Assembly (NCBI RefSeq): GCF_014252955.1 | Contig: NZ_JACMIA010000001.1 | Span: 2,564,258-2,628,257 of the forward strand | Length of the DNA: 64,000 nt | Direction: 5' to 3' | Origin: Stappia sp. 28M-7 | GTDB taxonomy: Bacteria; Pseudomonadota; Alphaproteobacteria; Rhizobiales; Stappiaceae | In this document: positions 55,456 through 64,000 of the stretch, piece after piece | How positions within the stretch are numbered: the first letter of the stretch is position 1 | Layout: every line of letters begins with the position of its first letter | Program-made: the position numbers and the translations under genes | The notes under the pieces: model-generated | Databases searched by the model: none | What the model saw: only the letters and a program-made list of their open reading frames with translations | What the model was told of the DNA's origin: nothing

Positions 55456-57132
55456 ATGTCCATCAAACAGAAAATGCTGACGCTTGTCGGCGGCACATTG
55501 GCTGCCCTGCTTCTTGTCGCGGCGGTCCAGATCTACTCGCTCTACGGCTCGATGATGCACGACCGCCGCGAACTCGTTCGCACCCAGGTCGAGACCGCCG
55601 TGACGATGATCGAAGCCATCGCCCAGGACGCACAGGCCGGAAACCTGTCGGTGGACGAGGCTCAGCGGATCGCCAAGAACCTCCTGACCTCGATGCGCTT
55701 CAACGGATCCGACTACTTCGTTGTCATCGATTCCTCTCAGGCGAACCAGGGCGTCGTCGTCACCCACCCGAATCCGAAGATCGTCGGCCAGAACCTGTGG
55801 GCTTCCAAGGATGCCGACGGTACCGAATACGTCGTCGGCCAGGTCAAGTCCGCGCGGGCGGGCGGCGGCTTCACCGACTACTACTTCCCGCGCCTCGGCG
55901 AGACGGAGCCCTCCCCGAAAGTCGCCTACTCGGACGGTTTCGCTCCCTGGCAGTGGGCCGTGTCCGCCTCGCTCTATGTCGATGACGTGACCGAGGCCTT
56001 CTACGGCGAGCTCCTGGTCAGCGCGCTTTGGATCCTTCCGCTCACTGCCCTGATCGGCATCGCCGCCTTCCTGCTGGCCAACAGCATCAGCCGGCCGATC
56101 GCCGCGATCACCGATGCCATGCGGCATCTTGCGGCCGGCGACCTTTCGGTGTCCGTGCCGGGCGCCGGGCGCAAGGACGAAATCGGCCAGATGGCCGATG
56201 CCACCGAGGTGTTCCGCGACGGCATGCTGCGCGCGCAGGATCTCTCCGCCTCGCAGATCGAGGAACAGCGCAGCCGCGAGCAGCGTGCGCTGCGCATCGA
56301 GGAAATGACCCGTCGCTTCGACGAAAGCGCCTCCGCGCTGCTGACGGCTGTCACCTCCTCGGCCGGCACCATGGAAAACAACGCACGCTCCATGGCCAAC
56401 ATCGCCGAAAACACCAATGCCCGCTCCACGACGGTCGCCACTGCGGCCCAGCAGGCTGCCGCCAACGTCCAGACGGTTGCCTCCGCGACCGAGGAACTGT
56501 CCTCGTCGATCTCCGAGATCAGCTCGCAGGTCTCCAAGTCGTCGCAGATCGCCTCCCAGGCGGTCGGCGAGGCTCAGCGCACCGACAGCCAGATCCAGGG
56601 CCTTGCCAACGCGGCCGAAAAGATCGGCCAGGTGGTGAGCATGATCGCCGCCATCGCCGAGCAGACCAACCTGCTGGCGCTGAACGCGACCATCGAGGCC
56701 GCCCGCGCCGGCGATGCCGGTCGTGGCTTCGCGGTCGTCGCCGCCGAGGTCAAGGAGCTCGCCTCCCAGACCTCCAATGCGACCGAGGAGATCACCGCGC
56801 AGATCGCCACCATCCAGAGCGAAACCCGCACCGCCGTCGGCGCCGTCCAGTCCATCGGTCGTACGGTGGAAGAGATGAATGCCATCGCCGCCGCGATCGC
56901 TGCTGCGGTCGAGCAGCAGGGCGCGGCCACCGGCGAGATCGCCCGCAACGTGGAAGAAGCCTCGCGCGGCACCCAGGACGTGACCGAGAACATTCTCGGT
57001 GTCTCCCATGCCGCCAGCGAGACCCGTACCGCCGCCGACGACGTGGCGTCGGCAGCTGCCGCCGTCAATCGAGACGCCGCAGCACTCAAGCAGGAAGTCG
57101 AGAGCTTCCTGACGGGCGTGCGCGCCGCCTGA
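55456..57132 (+). CDS. methyl-accepting chemotaxis protein with a periplasmic Cache domain
   Basis: 558 residues. A first helix ([20 protein letters not shown]), a periplasmic sCache-type sensor (about 35-190, including [29 protein letters not shown]), a second helix ([25 protein letters not shown]), HAMP, and the cytoplasmic signalling domain with the conserved hairpin [40 protein letters not shown] (about 405-445). It controls the CheA kinase in response to small carboxylate-like ligands; the ligand is unknown. There is no C-terminal CheR-binding pentapeptide. The gene is alone and is closed by a terminator with a UUCG loop. Confidence 0.95.
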   Translation: MSIKQKMLTLVGGTLAALLLVAAVQIYSLYGSMMHDRRELVRTQVETAVTMIEAIAQDAQAGNLSVDEAQRIAKNLLTSMRFNGSDYFVVIDSSQANQGVVVTHPNPKIVGQNLWASKDADGTEYVVGQVKSARAGGGFTDYYFPRLGETEPSPKVAYSDGFAPWQWAVSASLYVDDVTEAFYGELLVSALWILPLTALIGIAAFLLANSISRPIAAITDAMRHLAAGDLSVSVPGAGRKDEIGQMADATEVFRDGMLRAQDLSASQIEEQRSREQRALRIEEMTRRFDESASALLTAVTSSAGTMENNARSMANIAENTNARSTTVATAAQQAAANVQTVASATEELSSSISEISSQVSKSSQIASQAVGEAQRTDSQIQGLANAAEKIGQVVSMIAAIAEQTNLLALNATIEAARAGDAGRGFAVVAAEVKELASQTSNATEEITAQIATIQSETRTAVGAVQSIGRTVEEMNAIAAAIAAAVEQQGAATGEIARNVEEASRGTQDVTENILGVSHAASETRTAADDVASAAAAVNRDAAALKQEVESFLTGVRAA

Positions 57133-57162
57133 TCTGCCTCGGCAACGAGTGACGAAAACCAG

Positions 57163-57191
57163 AGCGCCGGCCTTCGGGTCGGCGCTTTTTT
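57163..57191 (+). terminator. Rho-independent terminator with UUCG tetraloop after the chemoreceptor
   Basis: A 10-bp stem (57163-57172 with 57177-57186, one G-U pair), UUCG loop (57173-57176), and a TTTTTTA tail. Confidence 0.92.
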
Positions 57192-57327
57192 ATGCCGGCG
57201 ACGCTGCGGCATCCGCGGCGCACCGGCCTTGCCGCACGGCCCGCCAGCATTGCCTCTCGCGAAGCGCAAAGTGACAGGCTATGATCTTGCTCTCGCCCGA
57301 TTATCGTTCACGCACATGGGGATAGAC

Positions 57328-58461
57328 ATGAAGCCGTCGTCGGAGGATTTGCTCGCCGGCCTGCTCGACTGGGTACGCATCGAGACGCATACGCCGGATG
57401 TCGAGGGGCTCAACCGGCTGATGGATCTCGTGGCCACACAAGCCATGGCTTTCGGCGCGACCACGGAGCGTTTCCCCGGCCGCGACGGCCATGGCGACCA
57501 TTTGCTGGTCCGCTCCCCATGGGGCGACCATTCGAAGCCGGGCATTCTCTTCCTGTCCCATCTCGACACCGTTCATCCGCGCGGGACCATCGACAAGGAC
57601 CTGCCGATCCGCGTGGAAGGCGACCGCTGCTACGGTCCCGGCATCTGCGACATGAAGGGCGGCGCGTATAACGGACTTGCCGCCATGCGTGCGGTCGCTG
57701 CCGATATCGAGGCCGGCAGCACGCCCCCTGCCCTTGCCGTCAGCATTCTCTTTACCTCGGACGAGGAAGTCGGCAGCCCGACCTCGCGGGCGCTGATCGA
57801 GCGCATCGGCGGCGCGGCCAAATACGCCCTTGTGACGGAGCCGGCCCGCAATGGCGGCCATGTGGTCACCGCCCGCAAGGGCGTCGGTCGCTTCACGCTG
57901 AAGGTGGAGGGCCGCCCCGCCCATGCCGGCGCCCGCCACTGGCAGGGCCGCAGCGCGGTGACCGAGCTTGCCCACCAGATCATCGCGCTGGAAGCAATGA
58001 CGGATTACGACCGCGAGATCACCGTGAATGTCGGCGAGATCAGCGGCGGCACCGGAACCAATGTCGTGCCGCAATTCGCGACGGCCGAAATCGACCTGCG
58101 TGTGCCGACGCTCGCCGCTGCCGATGAAATGGTCGCCCGCATCACCGGCCTCACGCCGAAGACCCCGGATACGAAGCTGACAATCACCGGCGGCATGAAC
58201 CGCCCGCCTTTCGAGCAGTCGCCCGCAAGCAAGACGCTCTTCGACCATGCGGCGCGGCTGGCCGGGGAGATCGGTTTCGAACTGATCGGCGAGACGACGG
58301 GCGGCGGATCCGACGGCAACTTCATCGCCGACAAGGTTCCGACCCTCGACGGCCTCGGCCCGGACGGCGACGACGTGCATACGCTCAACGAGCACATCTT
58401 CATCCCGTCATTGGGCGAGCGGATGCAACTCATGGTCCGGTTGATCGAAACGCTGAACTGA
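57328..58461 (+). CDS. M20 family metallopeptidase (CPG2/ArgE-type)
   Basis: 377 residues from ATG 57328, with GGGGA 5-8 bases upstream; ATG 57316 is an alternative. Metal and catalytic residues are present: His and Asp in LFLSHLDTVHP, Asp in GICDMKGGAYNG, the Glu-Glu pair in FTSDEEVGSP, Glu in LVTEPARNGG, and His near the end (VHTLNEHIFIP). A lid/dimerisation domain lies around residues 175-285. It probably hydrolyses an N-acyl or peptide amide bond in the cytoplasm, such as glutamate carboxypeptidase G2-like reactions. The ugp operon is convergent. Confidence 0.92.
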   Translation: MKPSSEDLLAGLLDWVRIETHTPDVEGLNRLMDLVATQAMAFGATTERFPGRDGHGDHLLVRSPWGDHSKPGILFLSHLDTVHPRGTIDKDLPIRVEGDRCYGPGICDMKGGAYNGLAAMRAVAADIEAGSTPPALAVSILFTSDEEVGSPTSRALIERIGGAAKYALVTEPARNGGHVVTARKGVGRFTLKVEGRPAHAGARHWQGRSAVTELAHQIIALEAMTDYDREITVNVGEISGGTGTNVVPQFATAEIDLRVPTLAAADEMVARITGLTPKTPDTKLTITGGMNRPPFEQSPASKTLFDHAARLAGEIGFELIGETTGGGSDGNFIADKVPTLDGLGPDGDDVHTLNEHIFIPSLGERMQLMVRLIETLN

Positions 58462-58464
58462 GGA

Positions 58465-58510
58465 AAACGCCTGTCGGCCGGGCTCATTGAGTGCCGGCCG
58501 ACAGTGTTTT
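58465..58510. terminator. bidirectional terminator between the M20 peptidase and ugpC
   Basis: An 11-bp stem (58471-58481 with 58494-58504), with CTCA/TGAG pairing inside the 12-nt loop, AAAA before it and TTTT after. Confidence 0.85.
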
Positions 58511-58514
58511 GAAA

Positions 58515-59567
58515 TCAGTCAGGCAGCCGCTTTCCGTCGGCACCGAAATAGTGCAGGTGCTCGGACGCGCAGGAAAGATGCACCCGCTCGCCCGCGGCCG
58601 GAACCTCGTGCCCGCCTTCGACCCGCACGATCATGCGTTCGCCGTCGTCGAGCTCCACATGGGCCAGCGTTTCCGCCCCCAGGGCCTCGGCGATCATCAG
58701 CTTGCCCGACAGCACCGCCGCGCCTTTCGCACAGAAGGAAAGATGCTCGGGCCGCACGCCGACCGTATCGAGCGCGCCTGCCGCACCGCCGGTCTCCGCC
58801 ACCTTGCGCAGCAAACCGCTCGCCTGGAGCCGCGCCGCCTGCAGGAAATTCATCGGCGGGGAGCCGATGAACCCGCCGACGAAGACCGTTGCCGGCTTGT
58901 GGTAGACCGATAGCGGCGTCCCGACCTGCTCGGCATTGCCCCCGTTCATGACGATGATCCGGTCGGCCATGGTCATGGCCTCCACCTGATCGTGGGTCAC
59001 GTAGAGCGAGGTGACACCGAGACGGCGCTGCAGCGTCTTGATCTCCACGCGCATCTGCACGCGCAGCTTGGCGTCGAGATTGGACAGCGGCTCGTCGAAA
59101 AGGAAGACCGAGGGCTTGCGCACGATCGCTCGGCCCATGGCGACGCGCTGGCGCTGGCCGCCCGAAAGCTGGCGTGGCTTGCGGTCGAGATAGGGCTCGA
59201 GCTCCAGCATCTTAGCGGCCTGCGCGACCCGCTCGGCAATCTCCGGCTTCGCAACACCTGCGATCTTCAGGCCGTAGGCCATGTTGTCGAAGACCGACAT
59301 GTGCGGATAGAGCGCGTAGTTCTGGAACACCATGGCGATGTCGCGCTCACGCGGCTCCAAATCGTTGACCACCCGGTCGCCGATACGGATCTCGCCCGAC
59401 GTCACGGTTTCCAGACCTGCCACCATGCGCAGCAGGGTGGACTTGCCGCAGCCGGACGGCCCGACGATCACGATCAGTTCGCCATCGGCGATCTCCGCAT
59501 CGACCCCGTGGATGACCTGGGTGGTGCCGTAGGACTTGCGGACGTTCGAAAAAGCGATCTTCGCCAT
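58515..59567 (-). CDS. ugpC: sn-glycerol-3-phosphate ABC transporter ATPase
   Basis: 350 residues. Walker A (GPSGCGKST), signature ([17 protein letters not shown]), Walker B ([12 protein letters not shown]) and switch His ([11 protein letters not shown]) belong to the MalK/UgpC group, with a C-terminal regulatory OB (TOBE) domain ([10 protein letters not shown]). It powers uptake of glycerol-3-phosphate and its diesters. It is last in the ugpBAEC operon; the ugpE stop lies 5 bases upstream. Confidence 0.93.
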   Translation of the reverse strand: MAKIAFSNVRKSYGTTQVIHGVDAEIADGELIVIVGPSGCGKSTLLRMVAGLETVTSGEIRIGDRVVNDLEPRERDIAMVFQNYALYPHMSVFDNMAYGLKIAGVAKPEIAERVAQAAKMLELEPYLDRKPRQLSGGQRQRVAMGRAIVRKPSVFLFDEPLSNLDAKLRVQMRVEIKTLQRRLGVTSLYVTHDQVEAMTMADRIIVMNGGNAEQVGTPLSVYHKPATVFVGGFIGSPPMNFLQAARLQASGLLRKVAETGGAAGALDTVGVRPEHLSFCAKGAAVLSGKLMIAEALGAETLAHVELDDGERMIVRVEGGHEVPAAGERVHLSCASEHLHYFGADGKRLPD

Positions 59568-59572
59568 GAAAC

Positions 59573-60418
59573 CTATTTCTCGCTTTCCACGAGACCCTTC
59601 ACGAAGAGCCCCTGCATGAAGATGACGACGGCGACGGGCGGCAGCATCGCCAGCAGCGTGGTGGCCATGATCACCGGCCAGTCGGCGATATCGTCGCCGG
59701 ACGGGAACATCTGCTTGATGCCCATCACGATGGTGTTCATTTCCGGCTTGGTGGTGATCAGCAACGGCCAGAGATACTGGTTCCAGCCGTAGATGAAGAG
59801 GATCACGAACAGCGCGGCGATGTTGGTCCGCGACATCGGCAGCAGGATGTCGAGGAAGAAGCGCACCGGCCCTGCCCCGTCGACCCGCGCCGCCTCGATC
59901 AATTCGTCCGGAACCGTGAGAAAGAACTGGCGAAACAGGAAGGTCGCCGTCGCGGAAGCCACCAGCGGCAGGATGAGGCCCGTATAGGAATTGAGCATCC
60001 CGAACCCTGCGACGACCTCGTAGGTCGGCACGATGCGCACCTCGACCGGCAGCATCAGGGTGAGGAAGATCATCCAGAAGAACGCCATGCGGAACGGGAA
60101 GCGGAAATACACGATCGCATAGGCGGAGATGATCGAGATGGCGATCTTGCCGATGGTGATACCGAGCGCCATGACGCTGGAGTTGAACAGCATCAGGAGG
60201 ACCGGCGAGTTGACGCCTCTCGTCAGCGCAGCCGTGTAGTTCTCGATCAGATGCGGCCCGGGGATGAGCGGCATCGGCGGGCGGGCGATCTCCGGCTGCG
60301 TCACCGTCGAGGCGACGAAGGCCATGTAGATCGGGAAGCAGATGATCGCGATGCCGACGATCAGCCCGATATGGGTCAGCCAGATGCCGAGCCCGCGTTT
60401 TTCGACCATGCCGCTCAT
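59573..60418 (-). CDS. ugpE: sn-glycerol-3-phosphate ABC transporter permease UgpE
   Basis: 281 residues from ATG 60418, which overlaps the ugpA stop by one base (TGATG). Six membrane helices and the permease EAA loop ([28 protein letters not shown], about 172-200). It pairs with UgpA in the membrane. Confidence 0.93.
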   Translation of the reverse strand: MSGMVEKRGLGIWLTHIGLIVGIAIICFPIYMAFVASTVTQPEIARPPMPLIPGPHLIENYTAALTRGVNSPVLLMLFNSSVMALGITIGKIAISIISAYAIVYFRFPFRMAFFWMIFLTLMLPVEVRIVPTYEVVAGFGMLNSYTGLILPLVASATATFLFRQFFLTVPDELIEAARVDGAGPVRFFLDILLPMSRTNIAALFVILFIYGWNQYLWPLLITTKPEMNTIVMGIKQMFPSGDDIADWPVIMATTLLAMLPPVAVVIFMQGLFVKGLVESEK

Positions 60419-61299
60419 CAGTAGTGCACCTTGCGTTCGATATAGCGGAACTGGACGACCGTCAGCAGCCCGACCACGAAGAGCAGGATCACCGACTGGG
60501 CGGCCGAGGACCCGAGGTCCTGGCCGACGAAACCGTCGGAGAACACCTTGTAGACGAGGATCGTCGTCGCCTGCTGCGGACCGCCGCCGGTGATCGTGTG
60601 GATCACGCCGAACGTCTCGAAGAAGGCGTAGACGACATTGACCACCAGCAGGAAGAACGTGGTGGGCGACAGCAGCGGAAAGACGATGGTCCAGAACCGG
60701 CGGGCGAAGCTTGCCCCGTCGATGGCCGCGGCCTCGATCACGCTTTTCGGGATCGCCTGCAGGCCGGCGAGGAAGAACAGGAAGTTGTAGCTGATCTGGC
60801 GCCAGGCGGAGGCCACGACGACGAGCCCCATCGCCTCTTCGCCGTCCAGGACGTGATTCCAGTTGTAGCCCATTGCCTTCAGGTACCAGGCAACAAGACC
60901 GACATTGGGATTGAACATGAACAGCCACAGCACGCCGGCGACCGCCGGGGCCACCGCATAGGGCCACACCAGCAGCATCTTGTAGGCGCTCGATCCCTTG
61001 ATCACCCGGTCGGCCATGACCGCGAGCCACAGCGCCGCGCCCATGGAGACGAACGTCACCAGGGTCGAAAAGATCACCGTCGTCTTGAACGAGGCGAGAT
61101 AGTAGCGGTCGCTCAGCAGGAACTCGAAGTTGCCGAAGCCGACGAACTGCGAGGAAAGACCGAAGGGGTCTGGAATATAGGCGGACTGGTAGATCGCCTG
61201 GCCCGCGGGCCAGAAGAAGAAGACGAGTGTCACCAGGATCTGCGGCGCTAACAGCAGATACGGCAAGACCCGACTATTGAAGACGACGCGTTTGTGCAT
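60418..61299 (-). CDS. ugpA: sn-glycerol-3-phosphate ABC transporter permease UgpA
   Basis: 293 residues with six membrane helices and the permease EAA loop ([30 protein letters not shown]). The N terminus ([28 protein letters not shown]) is typical of UgpA. It starts 141 bases after the ugpB stop, a gap that holds two hairpins. Confidence 0.93.
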   Translation of the reverse strand: MHKRVVFNSRVLPYLLLAPQILVTLVFFFWPAGQAIYQSAYIPDPFGLSSQFVGFGNFEFLLSDRYYLASFKTTVIFSTLVTFVSMGAALWLAVMADRVIKGSSAYKMLLVWPYAVAPAVAGVLWLFMFNPNVGLVAWYLKAMGYNWNHVLDGEEAMGLVVVASAWRQISYNFLFFLAGLQAIPKSVIEAAAIDGASFARRFWTIVFPLLSPTTFFLLVVNVVYAFFETFGVIHTITGGGPQQATTILVYKVFSDGFVGQDLGSSAAQSVILLFVVGLLTVVQFRYIERKVHY

Positions 61300-61348
61300 G
61301 GCGCGCTATTCCGGCTGCTCTGTCCGCCGGGTCTAGCCGACGGGCGAA

Positions 61349-61422
61349 AACGGCCCGGCAGGCTGCCGGACCGTTTCCCGTTTCTTGGAATGGGCAACGG
61401 ATGCGGGACATGTCCCGCATCC
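61349..61422 (-). terminator. two hairpins between ugpB and ugpA (possible attenuator or mRNA stabiliser)
   Basis: On the minus strand after the ugpB stop comes first a perfect 24-bp palindrome (61399-61422), then a second hairpin (about 61349-61375) with a CCGTT / AACGG base, directly followed by TTTT. The second has the shape of an intrinsic terminator. Incomplete termination there would give more binding protein than permease. Confidence 0.65.
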
Positions 61423-61439
61423 GCGACCGTTTCAGGGGA

Positions 61440-62759
61440 TCAGCGGTTGGCCTGCTCGAAGCGGCGCAGCAGCTGGTTGCCACGCTCCACCGCGTTGTCG
61501 AGCGCCTCCTTGGCCGACTTGTCGCCGGCCCACACCGCTTCCAGCTCCTCGTCGATGATGCCGCGGATCTGGTCGAAGTTGCCCAGACGCACGCCCTTCG
61601 AGTTGGCGGTCGGCGCCTTGCCGGTCATCTGGATGACGGCAATGTCCGTGCCCGGGTTGGCGTCGTAGAAGCCGGAGGCCTTGGTCTGCTCATAGGCAGC
61701 CATGGTGATCGGCAGGTAGCCGGTGTCCTGGTGCCACTTGGCCTGGATGTCGGCGGACGACAGGAAGTTCAGGAACTCCGCGACGCCGGCATATTCTTCC
61801 GGCTCATGGCCGGACATCACCCACAGCGAGGCGCCGCCGATGATCGTGTTGACCGGAGCGGCCTCGACCGAATCCCAGTACGGCAGCGGGCGGATGTCGA
61901 AGGCGAACTTGGCCTCGGACTTCACGCCGGCGTAACCGGCCGAAGATTCGGTGAACAGGGCGCACTCGCCGGCGCGGAACTGGGCACCGCTTTCGTTGCG
62001 ACGGCCGGCATAGATGAACTTGCCGTCCTTGGCCCACTGGCCCATCGCCTCGATATGCGCGACCTGAACCGGTCCGTTGAAGGACAGCTCAGTGTCGACG
62101 CCGCCGAAGCCGTTCTCCTTCGTCGCGAAGGGAACGTCGTGATAGGCGGACAGGGTCTCCAGATGCACCCAGCTCTGCCAGGCGGTGGTCAGCGGGCAGG
62201 CCGCGCCGGACGCCTTCAGCTTGTCCAGCACCTCGCCCACCTTCTCCCAGGTGCTCAGGTCTGTGTTCGGATCGATGCCGGCCGCCTCGAGCGCATCGCG
62301 GTTCACATAGAGAACCGGGGTCGAGGAGTTGTACGGCAGCGACAGCATCTGACCGTCGGTGGTGGTGTAGTAGCCGGCAACCGCGGCCAGGTAGGCGCTC
62401 TGGTCGAACTCCTTGCCCGTCTCGGCCATCAGCTCGTAGACCGGCTTGATGGCGCCCTTGGCGCCCATCATCGTGGCGGTGCCGACCTCGAAGACCTGGA
62501 GGATGTGCGGCTGCTCGCCGGCACGGAAGGCGGCGATGCCGGCATTCAGCGCCTCGGAGTAGTTGCCCTTGTGCGAAGCGACCACGACGTAGTCGCTCTG
62601 CGAGGCATTGAACTTCTCGACCTGCTCGTTCAGCAGATCGCCGAGGCGACCGGTGAAGGCGTGCCACCACTGGATCTCGGTGGCGGCGAAGGACACGGTG
62701 GTGCTGCCGGCAAGCATCGTTGCGGCGACCAGACCGGCCAGCGTCTTGCGATAAGCCAT
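61440..62759 (-). CDS. ugpB: sn-glycerol-3-phosphate periplasmic binding protein
   Basis: 439 residues from ATG 62759, with GGGAGAG upstream. A signal peptide (MAYRKTLAGLVAATMLAGSTTVSFAA) precedes the type II binding fold. TEIQWWHAFTGRLGDLLNEQVEKFN and GNYSEALNAGIAAFRAGEQPHILQVFEVGTATMMGAKGAIKPVYELM follow E. coli UgpB closely. It delivers glycerol-3-phosphate to UgpAE. First gene of ugpBAEC; no ugpQ phosphodiesterase is attached. A Pho-box-like sequence lies upstream at 62906-62923. Confidence 0.96.
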   Translation of the reverse strand: MAYRKTLAGLVAATMLAGSTTVSFAATEIQWWHAFTGRLGDLLNEQVEKFNASQSDYVVVASHKGNYSEALNAGIAAFRAGEQPHILQVFEVGTATMMGAKGAIKPVYELMAETGKEFDQSAYLAAVAGYYTTTDGQMLSLPYNSSTPVLYVNRDALEAAGIDPNTDLSTWEKVGEVLDKLKASGAACPLTTAWQSWVHLETLSAYHDVPFATKENGFGGVDTELSFNGPVQVAHIEAMGQWAKDGKFIYAGRRNESGAQFRAGECALFTESSAGYAGVKSEAKFAFDIRPLPYWDSVEAAPVNTIIGGASLWVMSGHEPEEYAGVAEFLNFLSSADIQAKWHQDTGYLPITMAAYEQTKASGFYDANPGTDIAVIQMTGKAPTANSKGVRLGNFDQIRGIIDEELEAVWAGDKSAKEALDNAVERGNQLLRRFEQANR

Positions 62760-63185
62760 AGTTTGCTCTCCCAAAGCTCGGGCACCCGGCCCGACATGCG
62801 GTTCTGGGCAACGCGGCCTCCGGTATAGAAGACGCGTTGAACGAAAATGTCCGCATTTCGTATTTGTTTCATATGAACGCCAGATGTCGCTCACATGAAC
62901 ATTAAGCGACACTTCCATGACAGACGCAAGAGCCCGAAGACAAGCGGGAAATCGCTGATCCACACCGTTCCCCTAGGGCATGTGGGCAAGTTGGTCACTT
63001 TCGTGTCATGCGTGCCCCTTAGCCCCCTGGCAGACCTTTTGCCGGCGGAACGAAGATCGCCCTCCGCGTCAACCGGGCGCCCACGTTTTCCCCGCTCCTT
63101 TCACACGAAATGCACACCGCCCGGATTCCCCTTCCTCCCTCCCCCTGCCTCCGGTAGGAACAAGGGCACACGAGGGGAAGTGAGA
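62760..63185. other. 426-bp divergent intergenic region between ugpB and dnaB
   Basis: No credible gene. The ugp half is AT-rich and holds the Pho-box-like sequence (62906-62923) and the palindrome TTCATATGAA (62868-62877). The dnaB half shows no clear -10/-35 pair; a GAGGGGAAG ribosome binding site precedes the dnaB ATG at 63172-63180. Confidence 0.5.
62906..62923 (-). promoter_or_regulatory. Pho-box-like sequence upstream of ugpB
   Basis: On the minus strand it reads CTGTCAT-GGAA-GTGTCGC. The first half-site matches the PhoB consensus CTGTCAT perfectly; the second matches 4 of 7. Spacing N4 is as expected. It lies about 150 bases upstream of the ugpB ATG. ugp operons are known PhoB targets. 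Confidence 0.5.
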
Positions 63186-64000
63186 ATGAAGGGTCCGGTT
63201 CCGGCGAACGACACAACCGCCGCGGCGATGCGCGTTGCCCCGCATAATGCGGAGGCCGAGCGTCAGCTGCTGGGCGCGATCATCGTCAACAACGAGACCT
63301 ATTACCGCGTCTCCGACTTTCTCGAGCCCGAGCACTTCTTCATCGCTCCCCACCGGGAGATCTACGAGAAGGCCGGCCAGCTGATCCGCGCCGGCAAGGT
63401 CGCCTCGCCGATCACGCTCAAGACCTTCTTCCCGCAGGATGCCCGCATCGCCGACATGTCGGCCGCGCAGTATATCCTCCGGCTCGCAGCGGACGCCGCC
63501 TCGGTCATCAACGCCGAGGACTATGGCCGCGCGATCTACGACCTCGCGATCCGCCGGACCCTGATCCGCATCGGCGAGGACATGGTCAACATCGCCTTCG
63601 ACGCGCCGATCGACATGCCGCCGACGGCGCAGATCGACGATGCCGAGCGCCGCCTGTTCGAACTGGCGGAAAAGGGCCGTACCGACACCGGATTCGTCTC
63701 CTTCGGCGACGCGCTGACCGCAACCATCGAAATGGCCGCCGCCGCCTATCAGCGCGAAGGCGCGCTGTCGGGCATCGCCAGCGGATTGCGCGATCTCGAC
63801 GGCCTGATGGGCGGCCTGCAGCCGTCGGATCTCATCGTGCTTGCCGGCCGTCCCGCCATGGGCAAGACCTCGCTCGCCACCAACATCGCCTACAATGTCG
63901 CCGAGGCCTACATGGCCGAGGAGCAGCCCGACGGCACGATGAAGACCGTCAACGGCGGCGTCGTCGGCTTCTTCTCGCTGGAAATGTCGGCCGAGCAGCT
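63186..64000 (+). CDS. dnaB: replicative DNA helicase DnaB (3' truncated by window edge)
   Basis: The first 271 codons of dnaB. The N-terminal domain reads VAPHNAEAERQLLGAIIVNNETYYRVSDFLEPEHFFIAPHREIYE, with the linker and RecA-like domain following: SGIASGLRDLDGLMGGLQPSDLIVLAGRPAMGKTSLATNIAYNVA (Walker A GRPAMGKTS). It continues past the window in the middle of the ATPase domain (VGFFSLEMSAEQL). DnaB unwinds DNA at the replication fork. Start ATG 63186 is supported by GAGGGGAAG just upstream. Confidence 0.97.
   Translation, partial: MKGPVPANDTTAAAMRVAPHNAEAERQLLGAIIVNNETYYRVSDFLEPEHFFIAPHREIYEKAGQLIRAGKVASPITLKTFFPQDARIADMSAAQYILRLAADAASVINAEDYGRAIYDLAIRRTLIRIGEDMVNIAFDAPIDMPPTAQIDDAERRLFELAEKGRTDTGFVSFGDALTATIEMAAAAYQREGALSGIASGLRDLDGLMGGLQPSDLIVLAGRPAMGKTSLATNIAYNVAEAYMAEEQPDGTMKTVNGGVVGFFSLEMSAEQ

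Overview
The window is GC-rich, densely coding alphaproteobacterial chromosome. Several things point to Hyphomicrobiales, most likely near Stappiaceae (this is inference from gene content only): a long B12-dependent class II ribonucleotide reductase, the run aspS / rnd / ppx / ppk1 / hdaA / AI-2E permease / purM / purN, TTAA-N7-TTAA (CtrA-type) sites, a GGAA-N6-TTCC operator beside an RpiR regulator, an NDUFA12-type complex I subunit, and abundant REP-like intergenic palindromes. No phage, insertion sequence, CRISPR array, rRNA or tRNA gene was seen.

Layout. 1-4.5 kb: tail of an unknown gene, a small exported protein, a DEAD-box RNA helicase, a diguanylate cyclase behind phased CtrA-type sites, and an Lrp/AsnC regulator. 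4.4-8.6 kb: an RpiR-type repressor divergent from a sugar ABC transporter (binding protein, permease, single-domain ATPase). 8.6-9.4 kb: a non-coding block of REP-like palindromes with a 106-bp direct duplication. 9.4-15.2 kb: NDUFA12-like protein, an orphan receiver protein, and nrdJ behind a tandem NrdR-type box pair. 15.3-29.2 kb: a nitrogen-oxide respiration island. The minus strand carries nirK, nirV, an unknown ORF, a ccoG paralogue, pseudoazurin, nnrS and a small membrane protein. In the middle are a Crp/Fnr regulator of the DNR/NnrR type, a DUF6522/DUF1858 pair and a second nnrS. The plus strand then carries napEFDABC. TTG-N8-CAA palindromes lie in four of its promoter regions. 29.3-37 kb: a PepSY-like secreted protein, a D,D-carboxypeptidase lipoprotein, a CSS-EAL phosphodiesterase, a PfkB kinase, and two tandem large exported proteins of unknown family. 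37-50 kb: an ABC exporter and the housekeeping run named above. 50-58.5 kb: a YafY-type regulator/GST pair sharing an operator, an orphan molybdopterin oxidoreductase, ndk, another GST, a chemoreceptor and an M20 peptidase. 58.5-62.8 kb: ugpBAEC glycerol-3-phosphate transporter. 63.2-64 kb: start of dnaB, which runs off the window.

How the genes work together. The island encodes periplasmic nitrate-to-nitrite reduction (Nap) and nitrite-to-NO reduction (copper NirK, probably fed by pseudoazurin). It also encodes NO-response membrane proteins (two NnrS) and a cysteine-poor Crp/Fnr regulator that could sense NO. No NO reductase or N2O reductase gene is in view, so the later denitrification steps are either elsewhere in the genome or absent. 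The least-described part is the accessory set co-located with NirK: a CcoG-type putative cupric reductase, two unknown small ORFs, and the DUF6522/DUF1858 pair. I could not establish a wholly new system. The best leads are this accessory set, the tandem exported proteins at 33.6-37.0 kb, and the regulatory sites listed in the findings.
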